From positions 1-64,000 of the forward strand of contig CANLIE010000003.1 of the NCBI GenBank assembly GCA_947491225.1: a stretch of DNA of 64,000 nt. Direction: 5' to 3'. The position numbers were made by a program, and so were the translations under genes. Positions 1-8,979 of this stretch are shown one piece after another. The DNA is from an uncultured Cellulophaga sp. (lineage in GTDB: Bacteria > Bacteroidota > Bacteroidia > Flavobacteriales > Flavobacteriaceae). Position 1 is the first letter of the stretch, and every line of letters begins with the position of its first letter. Under the pieces are notes generated by a model. The model ran no database searches. It was not told where the DNA came from and saw only the letters and a list, made by a program, of their open reading frames with translations.

Positions 1-57
1 TGGAAAATTCTTAATACTTTACAACCATCAGGACAACTTAATTTAGTGTTCAAATAA
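1..57 (+). CDS. 3' end of an unidentified gene entering from the left (partial)
   Basis: An open frame from base 1 runs for 18 codons, reading like a normal C-terminus (WKILNTLQPSGQ...), to a TAA at 55-57. It converges on the truncated M28 peptidase and overlaps its last 8 bases. Only the tail is visible, so no family can be named. The frame could also be fortuitous, because an 18-codon opening is not rare. Confidence 0.3.
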   Translation, partial: WKILNTLQPSGQLNLVFK

Positions 58-817
58 AAAACAGGGGATGGCTAATTTGTTTAAAATAAAACGTAGTCTT
101 AGCATTTAATTTTAGTGAAGTAGATAGCAAATTTGCTCCTTTAGTACTTATGGCTGCTGCAGGAATCCTGTCTTTTATGGGCAATTCTCCATAACTCATA
201 GATCCTGTGTGCGGATAGTCATCTAAACTAAGGCTCAAAGAGCGTACAATTACCCCAACAGCACCATACTTTGCAGCTTCGGCAGCCCCAGAATATCGCT
301 GATCTACACATCCTCTATAAGAAGTAAAAGTCACTATATCAGTTGGGTTCATTGGTCTATTATAAAAAATAATCTTTCCTTCTATTTTTTCCTTACCTAA
401 ACTGTGTAAATCATCTATACCTTCTACCTCTATAACATTAGCTTTTATACCTAATGCTGGTGTAGCTACAGAACCACCCAAAGCACATATGGGAACATTT
501 ACAGTTGTACCATTTTCATTAACAATATTAGCATATTCTGCTATTCCCCTAACCCATTTGGGTACCATAACTGGCTGTAACCAAACACGATCTAATCCTA
601 ATTTATCTAATTCTTTTTTTGTGTAATCAACCGCCTGCTGCGCTTCAACAGAGCCAGACAAGCGGCCTCCTATTTGGTTAGACAAATGGTTTAACCAATC
701 ATAAGCCATACTATTTGTTAATGCTTTGTTATAAATTGCTCTAATTTGCTTTTCATCATCAGATTGAGAAAAACCCATTACGCATAGTAAAAGAAATAAT
801 ATTTTTATTTTTTTCAT
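50..817 (-). pseudogene. Truncated M28-family peptidase (prodomain and PA domain only)
   Basis: The predicted product is 255 residues, with a signal peptide at about 1-18 ending in GFSQS. It matches the N-terminal half of secreted flavobacterial M28 Zn-peptidases: a prodomain with the IGGRLSGS motif at about 48-55, then a protease-associated (PA) domain at about 110-230. Family members usually continue for some 200 residues carrying the zinc-binding H/D/E residues. Here similarity stops after ...FYFKQ, and ten unrelated residues lead to a TGA. No catalytic metal ligand remains, so the protein cannot be an active M28 peptidase. The next bases do not resume M28 sequence in any frame, so this looks like a deletion or rearrangement rather than one frameshift. 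Its ATG overlaps the end of the PPK2 gene by 4 bp, so translation is probably coupled. Confidence 0.7.
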
Positions 818-1698
818 CCTAATTCTGATTCTAATTGATTTCTATATTCTTCTAAATTTGATTTGATTTTATCATCTAATTCAGGTTCTTTAATATCTGT
901 ATACTTTTTAAGTTCTTGTAATAAGATTGATGCCACTATTACACGAGCTTCTTTTTTATTATCTGCTGGAACAATATACCATGGCGCACTAGGTTTTGAA
1001 GTTTTGTTTATGGCATCTTCATAACATTGCTGGTATTTATCCCACAACTTACGCTCTTTTAAATCTCCTGGAGAAAATTTCCAATTTTTTTCTTTTAATT
1101 CTAATCTACGTAACAATCTTTGACGTTGTTCTTCCTTTGATAAGTTTAGGAAAAATTTAAAAATCAAAGTTCCATTGTCTGCAATATGATTTTCAAAAGC
1201 ATTTATTTGTTCAAATCGTTTAGCCCAAAATTCATTATCAATATCACTTACAGTATGTATTCCTGGTATGTGCTCACTCATAATATACTCTGGATGCACA
1301 CGAGTAACCAATACATTTTCATAATGAGTTCTGTTAAAAACACCAAACTTGCCCTTAGCTGGCAATGCTATATAATGTCTCCATAAATAGTCGTGTTTTA
1401 ATTCTAACTCTGTAGGCACTTTAAAGCTATGAACTACAACTCCACGTGCATTAAAATCTTTAAAAACTTCACGAATAAGGCTATCCTTACCAGAGGTATC
1501 CATTCCTTGTAGGCATACTAAAACACTGTACTTTCCGTGTGCATATAATGTATCCTGAAAACTACCAAGCTCTTCTCGTATACCTTCTAAATCTTTTTTT
1601 AATTTTTTATCAGATACTCCAAAATTTTCAATTGTTTTTTTGTTAACAAGCTTTACAACATTCCCTACTTTATACTTCTTAATATCTACACTCCTCAC
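814..1698 (-). CDS. ppk2: Polyphosphate kinase 2 family protein
   Basis: This 294-residue cytoplasmic kinase should transfer phosphate between polyphosphate and nucleotides. The Walker A loop is GMDTSGKDS at 65-73, and the Walker B-like segment is FNRTHYENVL at 121-130, followed by the lid helices. The FNR(S/T)HYE(D/N)VL form resembles class III PPK2 enzymes, which phosphorylate both AMP and ADP. The class is inferred from that motif only. The start is GTG, because no ATG occurs before residue 66. The stop overlaps the ATG of the truncated M28 gene (ATGA type), so both are read from one transcript. About 180 bp separate it from the divergent gene at 1879. Confidence 0.88.
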   Translation of the reverse strand: MRSVDIKKYKVGNVVKLVNKKTIENFGVSDKKLKKDLEGIREELGSFQDTLYAHGKYSVLVCLQGMDTSGKDSLIREVFKDFNARGVVVHSFKVPTELELKHDYLWRHYIALPAKGKFGVFNRTHYENVLVTRVHPEYIMSEHIPGIHTVSDIDNEFWAKRFEQINAFENHIADNGTLIFKFFLNLSKEEQRQRLLRRLELKEKNWKFSPGDLKERKLWDKYQQCYEDAINKTSKPSAPWYIVPADNKKEARVIVASILLQELKKYTDIKEPELDDKIKSNLEEYRNQLESELG

Positions 1699-1878
1699 TA
1701 TAAAATTTTTTTAGTTTAAAAAAGTTTGAATATAACCTTTTTTGATGATGTTTTTCTTCAAAAATACAACTCAATAGATTTTTTTGCCTCTTTACCGAAT
1801 ATAAATGGTGTTTTTTAACTTTATTGGTATCTTGCACTCTTATTTATTAAAGGACGTCCCCAAATCTGTCCAATCGTA

Positions 1879-2538
1879 ATGACGAATAAGAAATTTTTGT
1901 ACCTACTACTGACTATACAGCTATTGTATTCTTTTAAGGAGAATACAGTTTGTGATTTGGTCAACTCCAATTTAGGCTATGCCATTAAACAAGCAACTAA
2001 AGCAGAGAATTCTACCACTTTAAATAAGGTTAAATATTATACATACATAGCAGTAAACACACTACAGAAATTAGATAAACAAATAGATGAATGTGGATGT
2101 AATGATGCTGAAATAACTATAACAAAAGGACTTACTCTTTTAAAAAACGTAACCAAAACAGAGTCTATATCAAGTGCAAAATCTATATTAGGACAGGCAA
2201 AAAGAAGTATCAATATTAGTATTAATTCAATAGCAAAATATAGTTTAAAGAATAAAAATATAATTAAAAGTAATCATCCTAACAAAATTTATATTAGGCA
2301 GCTACATTCTAAAGTTGATAGTATATTGATTCCGTTTGAAAAATCTATACAAACGGTACTAGAATCTGACAATTGCAGAGAAGCATACAAATTGATGGTT
2401 GGTATACTTGATAAAACAGAATACAAATTACTTAATGGTACATTAACTGAAGCTAAAAGATATTACTATCTAAGAACAAAAAAAATTACCGAAGATGCTT
2501 TAAGTCAACTAGAAAATTGTACTAAAGATAATCAATAA
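1879..2538 (+). CDS. Hypothetical exported helical protein
   Basis: I do not recognise this 219-residue protein. It begins with a short hydrophobic stretch (about residues 6-19) that may be a signal peptide or anchor. The rest is charged and predicted helical, with a CGC pair near residues 73-75 and single cysteines near 25, 168 and 214, consistent with a periplasmic protein with disulfides. It stands alone between the PPK2 gene (divergent) and trmH (convergent). No terminator is obvious after it. Confidence 0.55.
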   Translation: MTNKKFLYLLLTIQLLYSFKENTVCDLVNSNLGYAIKQATKAENSTTLNKVKYYTYIAVNTLQKLDKQIDECGCNDAEITITKGLTLLKNVTKTESISSAKSILGQAKRSINISINSIAKYSLKNKNIIKSNHPNKIYIRQLHSKVDSILIPFEKSIQTVLESDNCREAYKLMVGILDKTEYKLLNGTLTEAKRYYYLRTKKITEDALSQLENCTKDNQ

Positions 2539-2853
2539 AAATTAGTAATTACGTCTCTAACCCTATTAACTGAGTTCGATTAATCTAAAATGTATCAATG
2601 ATAGTGAAATTCTGATAAGAATTTTGTATTGGAAACTAGCATTTCAGTACTAAATACCTATTCTTGGTAGATCTTCTAATCCTTTTGAAGAATAATTTTT
2701 CTCCTTTCTAATATGAAAAATTATTTGAATGATGGTTTTTACTACATCCAAATAGTAATTGAACTTAGGTTATTCTAATTTATTGTTACCATCATTGGTT
2801 TAGGTGTTAGTAGGTCTTTACGTTTTACAAAAAAATACAGTACAAAAACTATT
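2539..2853. other. 315-bp intergenic gap with a long inverted repeat
   Basis: This gap lies between two convergent genes. The only structure I see is a 9-bp inverted pair, AATGATGGT at 2728-2736 and ACCATCATT at 2788-2796, about 50 bp apart. The bases between are AT-rich with no T-run typical of a terminator. No frame gives a recognisable protein remnant. Confidence 0.4.
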
Positions 2854-3513
2854 TTATTTAACCTCTTTATTATATCTAGCCAAAATGTCATCAATACTTT
2901 TTATTGATTTTTTTGTCCAATCTAATCTTATTCTCATTTTATCATCTTTGGTAAGTTGCCAAGGTAAGTTTGTTTTTTTTAGTTCAACCGTTAAATCCTG
3001 TAAAATTATTGCAGCAGAAACAGATATGTTTAAACTTTCACTAAAACCTACCATTGGTATTTTTACAAAACCATCTGCTTTATCTAAAACTTCTTGACTT
3101 AACCCACTTCTTTCTGTTCCAAAAAACAAAGCTATTTTTTCATTTATCACAAAATCATCTAACAAATACGAATCTTTATGTGGTGATGTTGCTATTATTT
3201 TATACCCATTCTTTCTTAATTCATTTATACAGTCTGTTGTGGAGTTATACCTAGGCGTATCTACCCATTGCTCTGCCCCCATTGCAATGTTCTTATCCAA
3301 TCGTTCACCATACTTACCCTCAATTAAATGTGCGGTTTGCACTCCAAAAGCATCACAACTCCTTACAACTGCACTTGTATTATGCATTTGAAAAACATCT
3401 TCTATGGCTACTGTAATAAAATTGGTTCTATTTTCTACTATTTTAATAAAACGTTCTCTTCGCTCAGGACTTATAATGTTCTCTAAATAAATTAACAACT
3501 TATTATCTATCAT
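2854..3513 (-). CDS. trmH: TrmH-family tRNA (guanosine-2'-O)-methyltransferase
   Basis: This 219-residue SpoU-class (SPOUT) methyltransferase should methylate a ribose 2'-OH in tRNA, typically G18, using S-adenosylmethionine. All three SpoU motifs are visible: NTSAVVRSCDAFGV at 45-58, FGTERSGLS at 131-139, and ESLNISVSAAI at 159-169, which form the trefoil-knot cofactor pocket. The length and the short helical C-terminal tail fit TrmH rather than the longer RlmB type. It is a single gene, divergent from the sirtuin gene with about 60 bp between them. Confidence 0.88.
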   Translation of the reverse strand: MIDNKLLIYLENIISPERRERFIKIVENRTNFITVAIEDVFQMHNTSAVVRSCDAFGVQTAHLIEGKYGERLDKNIAMGAEQWVDTPRYNSTTDCINELRKNGYKIIATSPHKDSYLLDDFVINEKIALFFGTERSGLSQEVLDKADGFVKIPMVGFSESLNISVSAAIILQDLTVELKKTNLPWQLTKDDKMRIRLDWTKKSIKSIDDILARYNKEVK

Positions 3514-3573
3514 AAATCGAATATAAAAAGAAAAAGTTTAATTTTATAAAACTGAAAACTCAACAATGAAACA

Positions 3574-4269
3574 ATGAAACAAAATATAGTTGTTTTAACT
3601 GGTGCTGGTGTAAGTGCAGAAAGTGGCATTAAGACTTTTAGAGATGCTAATGGGCTTTGGGAAGGGCATAATGTTATGGAAGTTGCATCTCCAGAGGGGT
3701 TTGCAAAAAAACCAAGCTTGGTATTAGACTTTTACAACCAAAGAAGAAGACAACTGTTAGAAGTTAAACCAAACCAAGCACATATAGCGCTTACCTTACT
3801 AGAACAATATTATACTGTAGAGACTATAACTCAAAACGTGGACGACTTACACGAGCGTGCTGGTTCTAGTAATGTATTACATTTACACGGAGAATTATTA
3901 AAAGTACGCTGTACCAAGGATAAATTTTTAATACAAAAATGGACAAAAGATTTAGTTTTAGGAGATGTGTCTTTAAATGGTAATCAATTAAGACCATATA
4001 TTGTCTGGTTTGGAGAAGAAGTTCCTTTACTTCAAAAAGCTATTGAAATTACACAAACAGCAAATATTTTAATAATCATTGGCACATCTATGCAAGTCTA
4101 CCCTGCTGCTAGTTTAATACATTATGCCCCCTCTAATATCCCTATTTATTTTATAGATCCTAAACCTAACGTTAAAAAAGATGATTACAACAACTTAACT
4201 ATTATACCAAAAACAGCTGTTAACGGTGTCCCTACTTTGGTTGCTGACCTAATTGATAAAGCAACCTAG
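3574..4269 (+). CDS. cobB: SIR2-family NAD-dependent protein deacylase
   Basis: This 231-residue sirtuin should remove acyl groups from lysines, consuming NAD. The NAD-binding GAGVSAESGIKTFRD motif is at 10-24, TQNVDDLHERAG at 86-97, catalytic His105 lies in HLHGE, and GTSMQVYPAA is at 170-179. The usual zinc tetrad after the catalytic His is missing. Only one cysteine (Cys113) is left, and the small domain is shortened. An earlier ATG at 3566 is out of frame. The last 38 bases overlap the convergent haem-binding protein gene. Confidence 0.9.
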   Translation: MKQNIVVLTGAGVSAESGIKTFRDANGLWEGHNVMEVASPEGFAKKPSLVLDFYNQRRRQLLEVKPNQAHIALTLLEQYYTVETITQNVDDLHERAGSSNVLHLHGELLKVRCTKDKFLIQKWTKDLVLGDVSLNGNQLRPYIVWFGEEVPLLQKAIEITQTANILIIIGTSMQVYPAASLIHYAPSNIPIYFIDPKPNVKKDDYNNLTIIPKTAVNGVPTLVADLIDKAT

Positions 4270-4705
4270 TTTTTTTAACCCAATCCATAACTAAGGTTAT
4301 TTGTTTTTGAGTTAAGTTAGCATCGCTATGTGTCCAAATATATTCTTTTAGTGGCATTTCTCCATTTTCAACCACTTCATAAATCTCTCCCAGTTTATGA
4401 TCTTTTTTATTTTTAGAATATTTTTCCCACTCAGAAAAATTTAAATGTCTTTTCCCTTCTTTTATATGGTCTGCTAACCAATAAGAAACAGGAACTATAG
4501 TATTATACCAAGGATACTCTGTAGTATTGCTATGACAATCATAACAACTAGTTTCTAATATTTTCTGCACCTCTTTTGACGGATTTGTTTCTGTTAAAAA
4601 CGCTGTTTTTTCATCATTTTCCATTACGTTCTTTTCTGGTCTAATAAATTGCATAACAATAAACACAAATAATAGTGCTACAAGTATTTTTTTTATTATT
4701 TTCAT
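4232..4705 (-). CDS. Membrane-anchored haem-binding domain protein
   Basis: The product has 157 residues: an N-terminal membrane anchor at about 4-20, then a Haem_bd-type domain with one CYDCH haem-attachment motif at about 54-58 followed by an SNTTEYPWY segment. This fits the small Bacteroidetes haem-binding proteins often annotated as cytochromes. It probably sits in the periplasm tethered to the inner membrane. I use the ATG at 4705. The frame could start at a TTG three codons earlier, but ATG with the MKIIKK anchor is better. Its 3' end overlaps the sirtuin gene by 38 bp. Confidence 0.75.
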   Translation of the reverse strand: MKIIKKILVALLFVFIVMQFIRPEKNVMENDEKTAFLTETNPSKEVQKILETSCYDCHSNTTEYPWYNTIVPVSYWLADHIKEGKRHLNFSEWEKYSKNKKDHKLGEIYEVVENGEMPLKEYIWTHSDANLTQKQITLVMDWVKKTRLLYQLGQQPK

Positions 4706-4740
4706 AGCTTCCAAATTATTAAAGCAAAATACAACTTTTT

Positions 4741-5307
4741 GTGACTAAATCAGAATTATATTCTTGGCTTGTAGATAGCGTAAACCATTCAAGGGAGAAA
4801 AGATTGAAAATTTCAAATAAAATCATAGAAAATCCATCAATAATACCATCCTTAATGGATTTGATTTTAAATGTTAAGGATCCTATTTCTTGTAAGGCAA
4901 GTTGGGTTTTAGAGTTTGCAATCAAACAAAAAGTAAGCTTATTATTTCCAATTATGGATAGATTTACAAAAGGTTTACATACTTTAGAACTGGAGTCTAG
5001 TATTAGACCAAATGCAAAAATTTGTGAAATACTTGTCACTAATTACTTCTCTAAACAAGATAATGCTGTTAAATCTACATTGAAAAGCTATCATTTAGAA
5101 GAAATAACTGCTGCCTGTTTTGACTGGCTTATTGGCAATCATAAAGTTGCTTCACAAGCCTATTCTATGACTAGTTTATTCTTATTAGGAAAAAAGTATG
5201 ATTGGATTCACCCAGAATTACGTATTGTTTTAGAACAAAATTACCAATCTGGCACAGCAGCATACAAAGCAAGAGCAAGAATGATATTATCAAAACTAAT
5301 ACCTTGA
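4741..5307 (+). CDS. Hypothetical helical-repeat protein upstream of purB
   Basis: This 188-residue protein appears all-helical and HEAT-like. It has no signal peptide or membrane segment. Similar small proteins sit next to purB in flavobacteria and are sometimes mislabelled as adenylosuccinate lyase. There is no lyase motif here. The start is GTG at 4741: an in-frame stop lies at 4720-4722, and the next ATG would remove the first 38 residues. purB follows 116 bp downstream from its own promoter. No function can be assigned. Confidence 0.65.
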   Translation: MTKSELYSWLVDSVNHSREKRLKISNKIIENPSIIPSLMDLILNVKDPISCKASWVLEFAIKQKVSLLFPIMDRFTKGLHTLELESSIRPNAKICEILVTNYFSKQDNAVKSTLKSYHLEEITAACFDWLIGNHKVASQAYSMTSLFLLGKKYDWIHPELRIVLEQNYQSGTAAYKARARMILSKLIP

Positions 5308-5388
5308 TATAAAAAAACTTTATAATCAATAAACATATTAAAGCTACAGATAAAACTATAAATAGCCACACAAAGTTTAACTTTTAAC

Positions 5389-5396
5389 TATCTTTG
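5389..5396 (+). promoter_or_regulatory. Putative -7 box (TATCTTTG) of purB
   Basis: TATCTTTG matches the Bacteroidetes -7 consensus TAnnTTTG and lies 28 bp before the purB ATG. A TTG that would extend the reading frame (5394) falls inside this box, which argues for the ATG at 5424 as the real start. Confidence 0.5.
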
Positions 5397-5423
5397 CAGT
5401 TTTTAAAAATCAACACAAAACAG

Positions 5424-6767
5424 ATGTCTTTAAATCAATTAAATGCTATTTCTCCCATAGATGGAAGATACAGAAACAAAGTAAATGTATTGGGTTCTTT
5501 TTTTTCTGAAGAAGCATTAATAAAATACAGAGTTAGAGTAGAAATTGAATATTTTATTGCGTTATGTGAAATTCCGCTACCGCAACTAAAATCTTTTGAT
5601 TCTACCTTATTTGAAAACTTACGTTCTATATATACAAATTTTTCTACTGAAGATGCATTAGCCATTAAAGAGATAGAAAAAGTTACAAACCACGACGTAA
5701 AAGCTGTTGAGTACTTTATAAAAAAAGAGTTTGATAAACTTGGTTTAGAAACCTATAAAGAATTCATACACTTTGGTTTAACATCACAAGATATAAATAA
5801 CACTGCAATACCGCTTTCTATTAAAGAAGCAATGAATGAGGTTTATGTGCCAATGTTTTTTGATGTTGTAGAAAAATTAGAAACATTAGTTACTGAATGG
5901 GCTGAAGTGTCTATGCTTGCTAGAACTCACGGGCAACCAGCATCTCCTACTCGTTTAGGAAAAGAAATAGAGGTTTTTGTAGTTCGTTTAAAAGAACAAT
6001 TTAATTTATTGAATGATATACCAAGTGCTGCTAAATTTGGTGGTGCTACTGGCAATTTTAATGCCCATAAAGTTGCTTACCCTACTATAGATTGGAGAGC
6101 ATTTGGACAACAATTTGTAAAAGAAAAATTAGACTTACAACATTCTTTTCCAACTACACAAATAGAGCACTATGACCATATGGCTGCTTTGTTTGATACG
6201 CTTAAACGTATAAATACCATAGTTATAGATTTAGATAGAGATTTTTGGACATACGTGTCTATGGATTATTTTAAACAAAAAATTAAAGCTGGTGAGGTTG
6301 GGTCTTCTGCTATGCCACATAAAGTAAACCCTATAGATTTTGAGAACTCTGAAGGTAATTTAGGAATTGCAAATGCTATTTTTGAGCATTTATCTGCCAA
6401 ACTACCAATTTCAAGATTACAAAGAGACTTAACAGATAGTACAGTACTTAGGAATGTAGGTATACCTTTTGCACATACAATGATTGCTTTTGGTTCTACC
6501 TTAAAAGGATTAAATAAATTGTTACTCAATAACGAAAAGTTTGAGCAAGATTTAGAGAATAATTGGGCTGTTGTTGCAGAGGCTATACAAACTATTTTAC
6601 GTCGTGAGGCATATCCTAACCCATATGAAGCTTTAAAAGGTTTAACAAGAACAAATGAAAAAATTAATCAGAAATCCATTGCCAACTTTATAGACACCCT
6701 AAAGGTTTCAGATGCTATTAAAACTGAATTAAAAGCAATTACACCAAGTAATTATACTGGTATTTAA
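5424..6767 (+). CDS. purB: Adenylosuccinate lyase
   Basis: This 447-residue enzyme of the fumarase/aspartase superfamily cleaves SAICAR and adenylosuccinate in purine synthesis. Visible motifs are SPIDGRYRNKV at the N-terminus, HFGLTSQDINNTA, ARTHGQPASPT, and the signature loop GSSAMPHKVNPIDFEN that supplies the catalytic serine. The length matches the E. coli-type PurB (about 456). The ATG at 5424 is chosen because a possible upstream TTG lies within the -7 promoter box. A strong terminator follows. Confidence 0.96.
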   Translation: MSLNQLNAISPIDGRYRNKVNVLGSFFSEEALIKYRVRVEIEYFIALCEIPLPQLKSFDSTLFENLRSIYTNFSTEDALAIKEIEKVTNHDVKAVEYFIKKEFDKLGLETYKEFIHFGLTSQDINNTAIPLSIKEAMNEVYVPMFFDVVEKLETLVTEWAEVSMLARTHGQPASPTRLGKEIEVFVVRLKEQFNLLNDIPSAAKFGGATGNFNAHKVAYPTIDWRAFGQQFVKEKLDLQHSFPTTQIEHYDHMAALFDTLKRINTIVIDLDRDFWTYVSMDYFKQKIKAGEVGSSAMPHKVNPIDFENSEGNLGIANAIFEHLSAKLPISRLQRDLTDSTVLRNVGIPFAHTMIAFGSTLKGLNKLLLNNEKFEQDLENNWAVVAEAIQTILRREAYPNPYEALKGLTRTNEKINQKSIANFIDTLKVSDAIKTELKAITPSNYTGI

Positions 6768-6788
6768 TACTCATATATTTCAAAAAAA

Positions 6789-6831
6789 TAAAACCTCAAT
6801 AGTGAATACTATTGAGGTTTTATTTTTTTTT
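6789..6831 (+). terminator. Intrinsic terminator after purB
   Basis: A perfect 15-bp stem (6789-6803 with 6808-6822) and a 4-base loop are followed by a run of eight T. It also faces the convergent MscS gene and could work in both directions. Confidence 0.9.
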
Positions 6832-6845
6832 GAATTCATACCTGT

Positions 6846-7661
6846 CTATACTTCCTTATGTATCTCCACTTGATGAGGATATGGAATCTCAATTTTAGCT
6901 TTATCTAATGCTAATTTAGAACCTTCTACTGTTTCAAAATAAACATCCCAATAATCTTCTGGCTTACAAAAAGGACGTACTACTAAATTTACAGAACTAT
7001 CTGCTAATTCAGAAACATTTACAGATGGCGCAGGATCTTTTAGTACCTTAGGATTAGCTAGCAACATTTCTAAAAGCACTTCTTTTGCTTTTTTCATATC
7101 TTCTCCGTAACCAATACCAACTGTAGTATCAACCCTCATTTTTCCTTCTGCAGTATAGTTTATGATATTTCCGTTTGCTACCGCACCATTAGGTACAATT
7201 GCTAATTTATTTTGTGGTGTAATTAATTTAGTTGTAAAAATTTCAATTTCTTTTACAGATCCTAACACGCCTTGAGCCTCTATAAAATCTCCTATTTTAT
7301 AGGGCTTAAAAATCATAATTAAAACTCCTCCTGCAAAATTAGCCAACGATCCTTGTAATGCTAAGCCTATTGCCAAACCAGCTGCTGCTATCACTGCTGC
7401 TAAACTTGTTGTTTCTACACCAAGCGTAGAAATCACTGTAATAATTAAAAAAATCTTTAATCCCCAGTTTACAAGATTTAATAAAAACCGTTGCAAAGAC
7501 TCATCATAATTACCTTTAGCCATTACCTTTTTAGCAACTCCAATAAGTTTTTTAATAATCCAAGAACCAATAATATAAATAATGATGGCTCCTAGTACTT
7601 TGGGACCATAATCCATTACCTTTTTAATTCCTAAATCTATCCATTTTTCTGCATTCTCCAT
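6846..7661 (-). CDS. mscS: Small-conductance mechanosensitive channel (MscS family)
   Basis: This 271-residue inner-membrane channel opens under membrane tension to release solutes. It has three hydrophobic segments at about 20-40, 60-80 and 85-118. The last holds the Gly/Ala-rich pore helix (AGLAIGLALQGSLANFAGG, 94-112), followed by the MscS beta domain (FKPYKIGDFIEAQG) and the alpha/beta C-terminal domain. The length is close to E. coli MscS (286). It is monocistronic, ending just after the purB terminator. Confidence 0.92.
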   Translation of the reverse strand: MENAEKWIDLGIKKVMDYGPKVLGAIIIYIIGSWIIKKLIGVAKKVMAKGNYDESLQRFLLNLVNWGLKIFLIITVISTLGVETTSLAAVIAAAGLAIGLALQGSLANFAGGVLIMIFKPYKIGDFIEAQGVLGSVKEIEIFTTKLITPQNKLAIVPNGAVANGNIINYTAEGKMRVDTTVGIGYGEDMKKAKEVLLEMLLANPKVLKDPAPSVNVSELADSSVNLVVRPFCKPEDYWDVYFETVEGSKLALDKAKIEIPYPHQVEIHKEV

Positions 7662-7755
7662 AATTATTATTTAAATAGTTAATGTTGTTCACAATATATG
7701 AAATGCATTTAATATTTTTTTTTGATTGCTAAAATTTGTCTACTAATTTACTATT

Positions 7756-7806
7756 TAATAACAAAAATTCTGTCTTAACAATGCTAAAACAGAATTTTTG
7801 TTATTA
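7756..7806 (-). terminator. Terminator-like hairpin after the DUF4252 operon
   Basis: A perfect 18-bp stem (7756-7773 with 7789-7806) with a 15-base loop lies just beyond the stop codon of the last DUF4252 gene. The T-tract is weak, but the stem is unusually long and exact. Confidence 0.7.
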
Positions 7807-7818
7807 AACTTAGAAAAT

Positions 7819-8364
7819 TTAGTTGTTAAAAACCTTTTTTAGATCCTTAAATGCCCCTTCATTAATATTTGATTTCTCCATAGCTCTAATTAATTGACCT
7901 AAATGAGCTGGATTCATATTATCTCCAATTACACGTATTATAGCAAAACCTTTTTCATCTGTATGACCATAAACAACAACTTCATCAATGGCGTCTTCAT
8001 CCCCAATATACTTTACCACTCCTTTAGCAAACTTAGAGTTAATTTTCATTAACTGTGTAAATTTTTTATCCTTTAAAATGTTTGTTACTTTAGCTTTCTC
8101 TGCTTTGTAAGAAGCAATATTTTCTCCTGTTTTTTTAAATGCTAAGACATTCATTTTTTTAATAGATTTTACAGCTTTACTTTCTTCTGCTGTTAACTCT
8201 TCACTTGCTATGTTTAGTATACTTGCTGGTATGTCAAAAGATAAAAAGTTTTCGTTTTCACTACTATCTACATAATACTCTTGAAGACTTTGGCTAGAAG
8301 AGCAAGCCGCTAGAGATAAAACTAATAGCAAAACTGTTGTTATATTTTTAATGAAATTTTTCAT
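7819..8364 (-). CDS. DUF4252 lipoprotein
   Basis: This 181-residue protein has a lipoprotein signal (LSLAACSSS, lipid Cys near 21), so it is anchored on the periplasmic or outer-membrane side. The body matches the DUF4252 family of Bacteroidetes: paired helix/strand units with KSIKKMNVLAF and a closing KVFNN. It is the second of two DUF4252 paralogs in a row and the last gene of the ECF sigma operon. The function of the family is unknown. Its position suggests an envelope protein induced by its own sigma factor. Confidence 0.8.
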   Translation of the reverse strand: MKNFIKNITTVLLLVLSLAACSSSQSLQEYYVDSSENENFLSFDIPASILNIASEELTAEESKAVKSIKKMNVLAFKKTGENIASYKAEKAKVTNILKDKKFTQLMKINSKFAKGVVKYIGDEDAIDEVVVYGHTDEKGFAIIRVIGDNMNPAHLGQLIRAMEKSNINEGAFKDLKKVFNN

Positions 8365-8432
8365 ACGAGTATATTTTTTATAATTATCTAAAGTGTCATT
8401 GTTTTTTTAAAATGGCACATATTAGGATTAGA

Positions 8433-8969
8433 TTACTTTTCGTTTACTTTATTAAGTTCTTTAGGTAAATTCATCTTTTTAGTGAATGAATTTATCTTAT
8501 TTAAATCTATATCACCAGTAATAGAAAGTAATACTGTCTCTATCTTTCTATTTTCTAATTTAACACCTTGTATACCACTAATGAACATTAACAATTCACT
8601 AACATGGTCTTGATTTTTCCCACTCTTTATATAAAACTTAATATTAGCTTCTTTGTCCTTTATTCTCATAAGCTCTTCTAAAGATGAAGATTTTAAATAA
8701 GATTTTACCGCTGAATGCATCTCTAACCCTATGTTTTTATCTTCAGTAATGAACACTTTTAGACTATTTGTACTTTTAGCAATATCTATAAAGTCTTGTG
8801 CTTCTTTATCATCTGCCTCTACATCAATTTTAGTAAGTAGATTAAACATACTTTTGTTTATTACCACAGATGTAACGTTATCTAAATCTTCAAACCTATC
8901 AAACATAGACTGCGAAAGTCCAGCAAATGGCAATGCAGTTAAAACTGCTATCATCAATATTTTTTTCAT
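8433..8969 (-). CDS. DUF4252 periplasmic protein
   Basis: This 178-residue DUF4252 paralog of the next gene carries a cleavable signal peptide (MKKILMIAVLTALPFAGLSQ) instead of a lipobox. One copy is therefore soluble in the periplasm and the other is lipid-anchored. It starts 10 bp downstream of the anti-sigma gene in the same operon. The pair probably arose by tandem duplication followed by divergence. The core motif near FDRFEDLDNVTSVVINKSMF is shared only loosely with its neighbour. Confidence 0.8.
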   Translation of the reverse strand: MKKILMIAVLTALPFAGLSQSMFDRFEDLDNVTSVVINKSMFNLLTKIDVEADDKEAQDFIDIAKSTNSLKVFITEDKNIGLEMHSAVKSYLKSSSLEELMRIKDKEANIKFYIKSGKNQDHVSELLMFISGIQGVKLENRKIETVLLSITGDIDLNKINSFTKKMNLPKELNKVNEK

Positions 8970-8979
8970 AATTTAATTC

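Noticed and set aside
2804-3254. Two plus-strand frames across trmH
   Set aside because: They are antisense shadows of the intact trmH gene, which has all SpoU motifs.
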